A DNA stretch of 32,723 nucleotides from Actinomycetales bacterium Ga0077552 (GTDB lineage: Bacteria > Actinomycetota > Actinomycetes > Actinomycetales > Microbacteriaceae), in contig LNFD01000186.1 of NCBI GenBank assembly GCA_001464255.1, positions 1 to 32,723 on the forward strand, in the 5' to 3' direction. Under the pieces are notes generated by a model. That model was not told where the DNA came from and ran no database searches. It worked only from the letters and a program-made list of their open reading frames with translations. The stretch's first letter is position 1. Each line of letters starts with the position of its first letter. Of the stretch, positions 24,377-32,723 are shown piece after piece. The position numbers and the translations under genes were made by a program.

Positions 24377-24400
24377 GTCGGTCACCCATGAAGGAGTCCT

Positions 24401-25078
24401 GTGTCGGCACGAGAACAGCGCCCTGCCGTGTCAGACGGCGGGCTCAGCAAGGCGCGGGTGGTGGCCGAGGCCGTGCGGCTCGCCGATCGCGAGGGCGTGC
24501 ACGGGCTCAGCATGCGCCGGCTGGCCACCGAGCTCGGCGCGGGAGCAATGTCGCTCTACCACTACGTCGCGAGCAGAGACGAGCTGCTCGACGCGATGGT
24601 CGACGTGGTCTTCGATGAGATCGAGCTGCTGTCGGACGACACCGACTGGAGGTCGGCGATGCGGCGGCAGGCGATGTCGGCCCGGCAGGTGCTCGCGCGC
24701 CACCCCTGGGCCATCAGCCTGATGGAGTCGCGCACGACACCGGGGCCCGCGAACGTGCGCCATCGCGAGGCCTTCACGGCCTGCCTGCGGAAGGCGGGCT
24801 TCTCGATCGTCATGGCGACGCACGCCAACTGGCTGCTCAACAGCTACGTCTACGGCTATGCGCTGCAGGAGGCGAGCCTGCCGTTCCGCACCGCCGACGA
24901 GCTCGCCGAGATGACCGACAGCGTCTACCTGCCGCAACTGCCTGCCGACGAGTTTCCGTACCTGCACGAGTCGGCAGCGGTGCTCGCCGCTGCCGGCTAC
25001 GACCCGGCGGGCGAGTTCGCGTTCGGCCTCGACCTGGTGCTGGCCGCCCTCGAGCCCTTGCGAGCTGCGGAACAGTGA
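24401..25078 (+). CDS. TetR/AcrR-family transcriptional repressor
   Basis: The protein has 225 residues from a GTG preceded by AAGGAG (24391-24396). The N-terminal helix-turn-helix spans about 18-65: VVAEAVRLADREGVHGLSMR, then RLATELGAGAMSLYHYVASRDELLDAM read in parts, the standard TetR core. The C-terminal domain resembles the TetR_C_1 (tetracycline-repressor-like) ligand domain. It is divergent from the two membrane-protein genes and separated from them by 103 bp holding three palindromic operators, which suggests autoregulation and repression of the operon. The inducer is unknown. Its stop overlaps a GTG of the next frame, but ahcY more likely starts at 25126. Confidence 0.9.
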   Translation: MSAREQRPAVSDGGLSKARVVAEAVRLADREGVHGLSMRRLATELGAGAMSLYHYVASRDELLDAMVDVVFDEIELLSDDTDWRSAMRRQAMSARQVLARHPWAISLMESRTTPGPANVRHREAFTACLRKAGFSIVMATHANWLLNSYVYGYALQEASLPFRTADELAEMTDSVYLPQLPADEFPYLHESAAVLAAAGYDPAGEFAFGLDLVLAALEPLRAAEQ

Positions 25079-25125
25079 CGATCCAGGGGGCGGATGCTCG
25101 GGTTTCGCCTGCGAGAATGGCAGGC

Positions 25126-26628
<1,503 letters not shown>

Positions 26629-26642
26629 TCGCCTCGCCGTTC

Positions 26643-27407
26643 ATGAGTTCTGTGCCCGACGGCACCTCGGCGCTCCTGCGCCTGGGGTACCGGATCATGA
26701 TGCTGGCCGGTCGCCTGAACTGGGCCGAGCCAGAACTGCAGGGTCTGCGCCGGTTGGTGAAGCCCGGCGACGCGGTGGTCGACATCGGGGCCGCGCACGG
26801 GATGTACGCGGTCACACTCGCGCGTCTCGTCGGTGCGACGGGCACGGTGGACGCCTTCGAGCCCCACCCTCGTCAGCAACGCACCCTGCGAGGGTGGCGC
26901 CGACTGCTCTCGGCGCCGCAGATCACCGTGCACGAGGGGGCGGCGGGGCGCGAGCGCGGCACCCTGACGATGCGCCTGCCGATCGTGGTCGGGTTGCCGA
27001 TCTACGGCCGCGCCCACCTCACCGAGGGCGCGGCGCCGCAGAAGCAGGGCGAGCGGGTGCGCCACTGGTCGACGCCGATCACCGCGATCGACGACTGGGC
27101 CGATGAGTCCCGCATTGGTCGGGTGAGCTTCATCAAGGCCGACGTCGAGGGATTCGAACCCCAGGTGCTCGAGGGCGCGGCGCGCACGATCAGTCGCGAT
27201 CTCCCGAGCCTGCTGCTCGAGATCGAAGATCGCCACCTCGCGCGCTACGGCAATGACGCCGCCGGTGTCGTCGCCGAGATCGCGCGGCGCTGGCCCGACT
27301 ACGGCATGTACACCTGGCGCGGCGGTGCCTGGGAGCGCGCAGAGGCCGTCTCTCTCGGCACGCGCAACTACCTCTTCGCGACCGACGCTGCTCTCACGCG
27401 AGCCTGA
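26643..27407 (+). CDS. FkbM-family SAM-dependent methyltransferase
   Basis: The 254-residue protein carries a class I methyltransferase core: VVDIGAAHGMY (about 45-55, motif I), FEPHP at 72-76, and FIKADVEGFEPQVLEGA, the signature of the FkbM family. RNYLFA ends the domain. The family methylates hydroxyls of sugars and small molecules. A glycan substrate would suit the rest of the window but is inference. The gene starts 14 bp after ahcY with no clear Shine-Dalgarno site, so it is probably co-transcribed with ahcY. It ends next to a hairpin shared with the convergent RDD gene. Confidence 0.83.
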   Translation: MSSVPDGTSALLRLGYRIMMLAGRLNWAEPELQGLRRLVKPGDAVVDIGAAHGMYAVTLARLVGATGTVDAFEPHPRQQRTLRGWRRLLSAPQITVHEGAAGRERGTLTMRLPIVVGLPIYGRAHLTEGAAPQKQGERVRHWSTPITAIDDWADESRIGRVSFIKADVEGFEPQVLEGAARTISRDLPSLLLEIEDRHLARYGNDAAGVVAEIARRWPDYGMYTWRGGAWERAEAVSLGTRNYLFATDAALTRA

Positions 27408-27409
27408 AG

Positions 27410-27426
27410 CCGGGGCTCAGCCCCGG
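27410..27426. terminator. Bidirectional terminator hairpin with the RDD stop codon in its loop
   Basis: CCGGGGC (27410-27416) and GCCCCGG (27420-27426) form a perfect seven-pair stem. The three-base loop (TCA) is the TGA stop of the RDD gene on the other strand. The hairpin begins three bases after the FkbM stop. No T-run follows. Confidence 0.6.
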
Positions 27427-28259
27427 TCGGGGAACCCGTGCGGCAGCGCGGCCAGCGTGGGCCGCAGCTCGTCGAGCCGCGCGCGCTCGAGCTGCAGCGC
27501 GGTCGCCTCGCGGCCCCGGCGCAGCGCCGCGACGGCGGCGAGGAAGAGCTCGGGGTCGCCGCCGGGCACGGGTGACACGAACAGCGCCGCCTCGGTCGCA
27601 AGGTCGCGCGCGATGCGCTCCCGCGTCGCGGGCAGGTGCCCGGCGGCCTGCCGCAGGAACTGCGCGATGCGGCGCGCGAGCGGGTCGGGCAGGCGGGCGA
27701 CGTCGGCGGTGGATGCCCATTCCGTCAGCTCCACGGGAACCCCGTAGACGGGCGCGCTCACCGCGCCCACCCGCTCGTACTGGCTGTAGGTGCCCGCGAG
27801 CAGATCGCCGAGCCGCTTGGCGCGGGTGTTGAGCATGGCGACGACGACCGCGAGCCCGCCGAAGGTGAAGACGATCTCGAACACGCCCACGAAGGCGCGG
27901 ATGACCGCGTGCCGGAAGTCGATCGCGCCGCCGTCGTCGCGCACGATACGGTCGCCGAGCGCGAGCCGCCCGAGCGACTTGCCCTGCGCGACCGTCTCGA
28001 CGCCCGCGGGCAGCAGCACGAGGCCCAGCACGATGCAGCCGATCGTGATGGCCGTCGTGAGCTCGTCGGGTACCCCGACGGCGGCGGCGGCTGAGAGCGA
28101 GAGCCACACGAGCAGCCCCGTGGCGATGCTGTAGACGAGGTAGTCGATGATTCCGCCGGCCATGCGCAGCACGACGCTCGTCGCGCGCAGCTCGAGGGCG
28201 ACGGCCTCACCCGTCAGCAGCTCGGGCTGGTCGTCGAACGACGGGTCGGTCGAACTCAT
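27417..28259 (-). CDS. RDD-family membrane protein
   Basis: The 280-residue protein has an AGGAG eight bases before the ATG. Residues 25-175 form an RDD domain: LRMAGGIIDYLVYSI, further membrane segments near 45-90 and 115-145, GKSLGRLALGDRIVRDDGG, and NTRAKRLGDLLAGTYSQYER. A soluble C-terminal region of about 100 residues, rich in Ala, Arg and Leu, probably forms helices. Its start is 39 bp from that of the divergent SpoIIM-like gene. RDD, SpoIIM, DUF58, MoxR and DUF4350 genes form a widely conserved actinobacterial cluster thought to concern envelope functions; the role of the RDD protein is not established. Confidence 0.88.
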   Translation of the reverse strand: MSSTDPSFDDQPELLTGEAVALELRATSVVLRMAGGIIDYLVYSIATGLLVWLSLSAAAAVGVPDELTTAITIGCIVLGLVLLPAGVETVAQGKSLGRLALGDRIVRDDGGAIDFRHAVIRAFVGVFEIVFTFGGLAVVVAMLNTRAKRLGDLLAGTYSQYERVGAVSAPVYGVPVELTEWASTADVARLPDPLARRIAQFLRQAAGHLPATRERIARDLATEAALFVSPVPGGDPELFLAAVAALRRGREATALQLERARLDELRPTLAALPHGFPDRG

Positions 28260-28298
28260 GCGACATCTCCTGGGCTCACCATGCGATCATCTCAACAG

Positions 28299-29294
28299 AT
28301 GGATCTCGACGCCTACTCAACAGCCCACGCCGCCGAATGGGACCGGCTGCGCGACCTGTCGCGCCGTCGCCGGTTCGCGGGCCGCGACGCCGACGAGCTC
28401 ATCGAGCACTACCAGGCCGGCGCCACGCAGCTCTCGGCCATCACGACGAGCGCGGGCCAGGTGTCGCAGGCGGCCGCACTGAGCGTGCTGCTGTCGCGCG
28501 CCCGGCTGCGCTTCACGGGCGCGACGGCCGAGCCGCTCGCCCAGCTGGCCCGCTTCGCGACGCGCGAGGTGCCGGCGGCGCTGTACCGCATCCGGTACCT
28601 GACGCTCGTCGTCGCCGCGGTGTTCGTGATCGTCGCGAGCCTCTACGCGGTCTGGGTCGCCACGACGCCGGGCGTGCTCGCAGCGCTGGGGCCGTACGAC
28701 GACCTGCGGCGCTACGCCGAGGAGGACTTCGTCGGCTACTACAGCGCCTCGAGCGAGGCCGTCTTCGGCCTGCAGGTGTTCAGCAACAACGCGTGGATCG
28801 CCGCGCAGTCGGTCGCCTTCGGCATCACGGGCATCTACGTGCCGTTCGTGGTGCTGCAGAACGCGCAGGGCATCGGCATCAGCGCGGGCATCATGGCCGA
28901 GTTCGGGCGGCTCGACGTGTTCTTCCTGAGCATCCTGCCCCACGGCCAGCTCGAGATCTACGCGATCTTCGTCGCCGCTGCGGGCGGCCTCATGATCTTC
29001 TGGGCCTGGGTCGCGCCGGGCCCGCGCACGCGCCTGCAGGCGCTCGCCGAGGACGGCCGCGCGCTGTTCTCGATCATCGGCGGTCTCGTCGCTGCGCTGC
29101 TCGTGAGCGGCATCATCGAGGGCTACGTGACGCGGCAGGAGTGGCCCGATGTCGTGCGCATCGGCATCGGTACGGTCGCGCTCGTCGCCTTCCTGCTGTA
29201 CCAGTGGATGCTCGGGGGCCGGGCCTTCCGCGACGGCGAGACGGGCGACCTCGACCCGTTCAGCCGCGGCGCGCGCGTCGTCGTCGGCGACTGA
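28299..29294 (+). CDS. Stage II sporulation protein M (SpoIIM/DUF95)-family membrane protein
   Basis: The protein has 331 residues from MDLDAYSTAHAAEWDRL, the usual start of this family; an in-frame ATG at 28281 is possible. A soluble N-terminal helical part (1-95) is followed by membrane segments near 98-120, 170-195, 205-225, 235-255 and 270-310, with NNAWIAAQSVAFGITGIY and ILPHGQLEIYAIFVA typical of SpoIIM. The His-Gly and Glu in the latter are conserved in the family. In non-sporulating actinobacteria the protein occurs with RDD and MoxR/DUF58 genes, as here. The function is unclear, probably at the envelope. No Shine-Dalgarno site is visible, so translation may be leaderless. Confidence 0.87.
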   Translation: MDLDAYSTAHAAEWDRLRDLSRRRRFAGRDADELIEHYQAGATQLSAITTSAGQVSQAAALSVLLSRARLRFTGATAEPLAQLARFATREVPAALYRIRYLTLVVAAVFVIVASLYAVWVATTPGVLAALGPYDDLRRYAEEDFVGYYSASSEAVFGLQVFSNNAWIAAQSVAFGITGIYVPFVVLQNAQGIGISAGIMAEFGRLDVFFLSILPHGQLEIYAIFVAAAGGLMIFWAWVAPGPRTRLQALAEDGRALFSIIGGLVAALLVSGIIEGYVTRQEWPDVVRIGIGTVALVAFLLYQWMLGGRAFRDGETGDLDPFSRGARVVVGD

Positions 29295-29303
29295 CCCGCG
29301 GGC

Positions 29304-30641
29304 CTACAGCCGCCCGGCCGCCTTGTACGCGAGGTACCGGTCGGCGACGGCGGGCGGCAGGTCGAGCGGAGCCGCGCTGACGACGTCGCCTCCGAGCCGG
29401 CGCACGGCGGCGGCGACGCGCTCGGCGTCGAGCAGGGCGCGCTCGGCGGCGGCCGCGCGGTAGACCGCGGCGCGGTCGTCGCGCTCGCCCGCAGCCTCGA
29501 GCAGCGCCGGGTCGGTGACGGCCGCGACGAGCACGAGGTGCCGTGTCGTGAGCTGCGGCAGCATCGCGAGCAGCGAGCGCGTGGCTCCGGGCGATTCGAG
29601 CGGCACGCAGAGGACCACGAGCGAGCGCTGCGTCGTCATCGAGCGCACGAGGCCCGGCACGGCCGTGTAGTCGGTCTCGATGAGCTCGGGATCGATGGGC
29701 GCCATGGTCTCGACGAGCTTCGCGAGCAGGTCGGCCCCGCGTGCGCCCTGCACGCGACCGCGCACCCGGCGGTCGAACACGGCGACGTCGACGCGGTCGC
29801 CCGCGCGATCGGCGAGGGCCGAGAGCAGCAGGGTCGATTCGAAGGCCGTGTCGAGGCGCGTCTCGTCGGCGATGCGCGCGGCGGCCGTGCGCCCCGAGTC
29901 GACGACGACCACGACATGCCGGTCGCGCTCGGGCCGCCACGTGCGCACCATGAGCGTCTGGCCGGGCCGGCCGTCGGGGCCCGGTCCGCCCGAGCGCCTC
30001 GCGGTCGCGCGCCAGTCGATCGAGCGCACGTCGTCGCCGCGCACGTACTCGCGCAGGCTGTCGAACTCGGTGCCCTGGCCGCGCACCATGACGCTCGTGC
30101 GGCCGTCGAGCTCGCGCAGCCGTGCGAGCCGCGAGGGCAGGTGCTTGCGGGCGGCGAACTCGGGCAGCACCGTGATCGTTCCGGGCAGCCGGATGCTCAC
30201 CTGACGCTCGGCGAGCCGCAACGGCCCGCGCGACCGCACCGTCACGAGCGCCGTGCGGCGCTCGCCCCGGCGCCACGGCGTGAGCCGCGTGACGATGGCA
30301 CGACGCTCGCCGGGCGGCACGAGCAAGGGCTGGCGCGAGGGCGCGGCTCCCGCCGAGGGCTCCCACGCGTCGCGGATGGCGCCGCGCAGCGGGCGCCGCG
30401 AGGGGTTGGTAACGAAGAGCGTCGCGGTGGCCGTCTCGGTCAGCCGCACCCGGGCATCCGTCTGCCGCTGCAGGCGCAGTGCGCGCGGCGATGCCGCAAG
30501 CGCCAGGTCGAGGCCCGCGAGCCCCGTGCACAGCACGAGCCAGCCGACGAGCACGAGCGCCGGGCTCGCGACGGGCGCGAGCGCGACGACGGGCACGACG
30601 CCGAGGGCGACGAGCAGCACGAACCAGCCGGTGACCGCCAT
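29304..30641 (-). CDS. DUF58 domain-containing membrane protein
   Basis: The 445-residue protein has two N-terminal membrane segments (about 5-25 and 27-47), a beta-rich middle, and the DUF58 core EFDSLREYVRGDDVRSIDWR at about 192-211. A von Willebrand A-like region follows, with VVVVDSGRT providing the first acidic motif. It starts two bases after the MoxR stop codon, so the two are co-transcribed. MoxR ATPases paired with DUF58/vWA proteins are regarded as chaperone-like systems that activate client complexes; the client here is unknown. The gene is convergent with the SpoIIM-like gene at nine bases. Confidence 0.88.
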   Translation of the reverse strand: MAVTGWFVLLVALGVVPVVALAPVASPALVLVGWLVLCTGLAGLDLALAASPRALRLQRQTDARVRLTETATATLFVTNPSRRPLRGAIRDAWEPSAGAAPSRQPLLVPPGERRAIVTRLTPWRRGERRTALVTVRSRGPLRLAERQVSIRLPGTITVLPEFAARKHLPSRLARLRELDGRTSVMVRGQGTEFDSLREYVRGDDVRSIDWRATARRSGGPGPDGRPGQTLMVRTWRPERDRHVVVVVDSGRTAAARIADETRLDTAFESTLLLSALADRAGDRVDVAVFDRRVRGRVQGARGADLLAKLVETMAPIDPELIETDYTAVPGLVRSMTTQRSLVVLCVPLESPGATRSLLAMLPQLTTRHLVLVAAVTDPALLEAAGERDDRAAVYRAAAAERALLDAERVAAAVRRLGGDVVSAAPLDLPPAVADRYLAYKAAGRL

Positions 30642-30643
30642 CG

Positions 30644-31618
30644 CTACAGCGGCACCTGCACCTGGCTGACGATCGCACGCAGGATGGTGTCGGCCGAGAC
30701 GCCCTCGAGCTCGGCTTCGGGCCGCAGCGCGATACGGTGGCGCCAGACGGGCAGCAGCATCGCCTGCACGTGGTCGGGCGTGATCGCCTCGGCGCCCTGC
30801 AGCCAGGCCCAGGCCTTGGCCGCGGCGAGCAGCGCGGTCGTGCCGCGCGGGCTCACGCCGAGCTTCACCGAGGGGCTCTGCCGCGTCGCGCGCGCGAGGT
30901 CGACGAGGTAGCCCAGCAGCTCGGCCGAGGCGCGCACCTGCCCGACAGCGGCGCGCGCGGCCGTGATCTGCTCGGCCGCCACGACGGCGGTGACGCCGGC
31001 GGCGGCGAGGTCGCGCGGATTGAAGCCGTCGGCGTGCCGCTGCATGACCTCGACCTCGGCGTCGCGCGCCGGCAGGTCGAGCACGAGCTTGAGCAGGAAG
31101 CGGTCGAGCTGCGCCTCGGGCAGCGTGTACGTGCCCTCGTACTCCACGGGGTTCTGGGTCGCCGCGACCATGAACGGGTGCGGCAGGGGGTGGGTCTCGC
31201 CGTCGATCGTGACCTGGCGCTCCTCCATCGCCTCGAGCAACGCCGACTGCGTCTTCGGGGGCGTGCGGTTGATCTCGTCGGCGAGCAGGATGTTCGTGAA
31301 CACCGGCCCGCGGCGGAACTCGAAGTCGCCCGCCTTCGCGTCGTACACGACCGAGCCCGTCACGTCGCCCGGCATGAGGTCGGGCGTGAACTGCACGCGC
31401 GTCGTGCGCAGGTCGAGCGCGGCGCTCAGCGAGCGCACGAGCAGCGTCTTGGCGACGCCGGGCACGCCCTCGAGCAGCACGTGGCCGCCCGTCAGCAGGG
31501 CGACGATGAGGCCGCTCACGGCGGCATCCTGGCCGACGACGGCCTTGCCGACCTCGGTGCGCACGCGCCCGAAGGCGGCGCGGAGGTCGGTGCTGGTCAG
31601 CGGATCTGTGCTGGTCAT
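30644..31618 (-). CDS. MoxR-family AAA+ ATPase
   Basis: The protein has 324 residues from the ATG at 31618; a longer frame upstream overlaps DUF4350 and is noise. GVPGVAKT (51-58) is Walker A. LLADEINR (111-118) is Walker B with Asp114/Glu115. ATQNPVEYEGTYTLPEAQLDRF contains sensor 1 and the arginine-finger region. SPRGTTALLAAAKAWA is sensor 2. It is a cytoplasmic hexameric ATPase. Its start overlaps the DUF4350 stop (ATGA) and its stop is two bases before DUF58, giving a tightly coupled DUF4350-MoxR-DUF58 operon. Confidence 0.93.
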   Translation of the reverse strand: MTSTDPLTSTDLRAAFGRVRTEVGKAVVGQDAAVSGLIVALLTGGHVLLEGVPGVAKTLLVRSLSAALDLRTTRVQFTPDLMPGDVTGSVVYDAKAGDFEFRRGPVFTNILLADEINRTPPKTQSALLEAMEERQVTIDGETHPLPHPFMVAATQNPVEYEGTYTLPEAQLDRFLLKLVLDLPARDAEVEVMQRHADGFNPRDLAAAGVTAVVAAEQITAARAAVGQVRASAELLGYLVDLARATRQSPSVKLGVSPRGTTALLAAAKAWAWLQGAEAITPDHVQAMLLPVWRHRIALRPEAELEGVSADTILRAIVSQVQVPL

Positions 31619-32723
31619 GCGTCCATTCTTCCGGTCGGAGCGGGCGGTGGTGCGGTGGGGGCCAGGTCGTCGAGGCCGACGCGGCGCGCGATGTGCGCCT
31701 CGAGCTCGAGCAGCCGGTCGCTCAGCTCGACGAGCTCGCGGTCGTTCGCGGGCTCGAGATCGATGAGCAGCGTGCGCAGCGCGGCCGGGTCGCGGCCCGT
31801 GATCCCCGCGACGGCGGAGACGATGTCGTCGACCCCGGCGCCGCGCCCGAGGGCGAGCCCGTCGGCGATGCGCCGCAGCGTGCCGACGCGCAGCGCGTCG
31901 AGGGCCCGCAGCCGTGAGCCCTCGCGGGCGTACAGCCGCGCGCGGCCCTCCATGGTCTCGGTCGTCTTGACGACGACGGGCAGGTTCTCGATGACGACGG
32001 GCCCGAAGCGCCGCCCCCGCCAGAACGCCGCGGCGAGCCCGGCGAGCACGGCGAGCCAGGCCACCGGGTTGACCCAGTCGGGCGTGAGCTCGGCCGCGGT
32101 CGGCGCGGTCAGATCGGCCGGCGTCGGCTGGTACCAGACGAGGGTCGGATGCTCGCCGAGCAGCCCGAGCGCGAGCGCGGCATTGCCGGCCCGCGTGATC
32201 TCGCCGTTCTGCAGCACGCTGCCCGCGCCGAGCACGCTCACCTGCCTGCCGTCGACGTCGAGCCGCACGAGGCCCGCGCCCGTCTCGCCCGCGTCGAAGC
32301 ACACCTCGCCGTCGAGCGTGCTGTAGCCGATGCCCGTGGCCCGGATGCTCTCGGCCCGCTGCGCGGCCGGCACCGAGCACCCCGCCTCGAGCTCGATCGC
32401 GTCGCCGCTCTCCGTCAGCGGTGCGGCGGTGAGGGCGTCGATGCGCAGGGCGTCGAGCGCCGGCTGCGAGGGCTCGGCGATCACGAGGTGGTCGGCGACC
32501 CCGAGCAGGCGCGGCCACCGCTCGGCGTCGAGGATCGCGCGGGTGTCGCCCACGAACAGGGTCGTGCCGGACGTCTCGGCCGCGGTGAGCGCGTCGTCGA
32601 GCCGTCCCACGACGACGACCTCGATGCCCGCGTCGCGCAGCACCTCGACGACGGCGCGCGAGCCCGCGGGTGCCGACTCCTCGGCGCCCCAGCGCTCAGC
32701 CTCGCGCGTCGCGCCGTTGAGCG
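31615..32723 (-). CDS. DUF4350 domain-containing membrane protein (5' end beyond the window)
   Basis: The frame is open to the right edge, about 368 residues visible. The upstream codons read LNGATREAERWGAEES and SRAVVEVLRDAGIEVVVVG in continuous family-like sequence, so the start lies outside; the in-frame GTG at 32643 is internal. The visible part has the DUF4350 pattern (a Rossmann-like extracytoplasmic domain with VGDTRAI and LVIAEPS), one membrane segment around WVNPVAWLAVLAGLAAAFW, and a cytoplasmic Leu/Arg-rich helical tail. It is coupled to MoxR by ATGA. The role is unknown; it belongs to the MoxR-DUF58 envelope cluster. Confidence 0.85.
   Translation of the reverse strand, partial: LNGATREAERWGAEESAPAGSRAVVEVLRDAGIEVVVVGRLDDALTAAETSGTTLFVGDTRAILDAERWPRLLGVADHLVIAEPSQPALDALRIDALTAAPLTESGDAIELEAGCSVPAAQRAESIRATGIGYSTLDGEVCFDAGETGAGLVRLDVDGRQVSVLGAGSVLQNGEITRAGNAALALGLLGEHPTLVWYQPTPADLTAPTAAELTPDWVNPVAWLAVLAGLAAAFWRGRRFGPVVIENLPVVVKTTETMEGRARLYAREGSRLRALDALRVGTLRRIADGLALGRGAGVDDIVSAVAGITGRDPAALRTLLIDLEPANDRELVELSDRLLELEAHIARRVGLDDLAPTAPPPAPTGRMDA

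Noticed and set aside
25079..25125. A SAH or SAM riboswitch before ahcY
   Set aside because: Only 47 bases separate the tetR stop from the start, with no recognisable conserved core or pairing.
29299..29316. Terminator hairpin CGGGC/GCCCG between SpoIIM and DUF58
   Set aside because: The stem is only five pairs with an eight-base loop, which is too weak in this GC-rich sequence to call.

Overview
The window is a GC-rich actinobacterial chromosome segment, most likely from a member of the Microbacteriaceae. The evidence is the strong G/C preference at third codon positions, a WhiB2/WhmD-type regulator, and an actinobacterial core block (whiB, a large membrane GT2 protein, DUF5719, a Zincin_1-like protein, DUF3499, manB, ahcY) followed by RDD, SpoIIM, DUF58, MoxR and DUF4350 genes. 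No IS element, prophage, CRISPR array, tRNA or rRNA was seen.

Positions 1-14,000 are a cell-surface glycan region in which blocks of opposite orientation alternate. Minus-strand blocks carry a three-gene UDP-sugar set (oxidoreductase, PLP aminotransferase, hexapeptide N-acetyltransferase; WbpB/E/D-like, 37-2720), a 927-residue methyltransferase-glycosyltransferase fusion (4241-7024), and a secreted subtilase with a repeat-rich tail followed by galE and a lipoprotein gene (13922 down to 9696). Plus-strand blocks carry a glutaryl-CoA-dehydrogenase-like enzyme (3026-4204) and two overlapping O-antigen-ligase-like polytopic proteins (7112-9666).

Positions 14,054-23,188 hold sugar-nucleotide supply and the core block: manA-galE overlapping by ATGA, whiB, the 969-residue GT2 membrane protein overlapping DUF5719, a divergent Zincin_1-like/DUF3499 pair, and manB. 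ManA and ManB convert fructose-6-P to mannose-1-P, and GalE supplies UDP-galactose-type sugars. These precursors probably feed the glycosyltransferases and ligases in the same window.

Positions 23,175-25,078 look like an inserted regulated module: two small membrane-protein genes (DUF2306, DUF6326-like) divergent from a TetR regulator. Three copies of a 13-bp palindrome cover the shared promoter. Then come ahcY with an FkbM-type methyltransferase 14 bp downstream, and RDD / SpoIIM / DUF58-MoxR-DUF4350. The last gene runs off the right edge.

The most noteworthy points are the TetR operator triplet, the methyltransferase-GT2 fusion, the second ligase paralogue lacking the conserved His, a run of apparent leaderless promoters (TANNNT placed 6-7 nt before the start codon), and a heptamer (TGGATGC) that repeatedly overrides local codon preference and lies mostly on one strand. 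I found no single unmistakable new defence or mobile system. All family assignments were made by eye from motifs.
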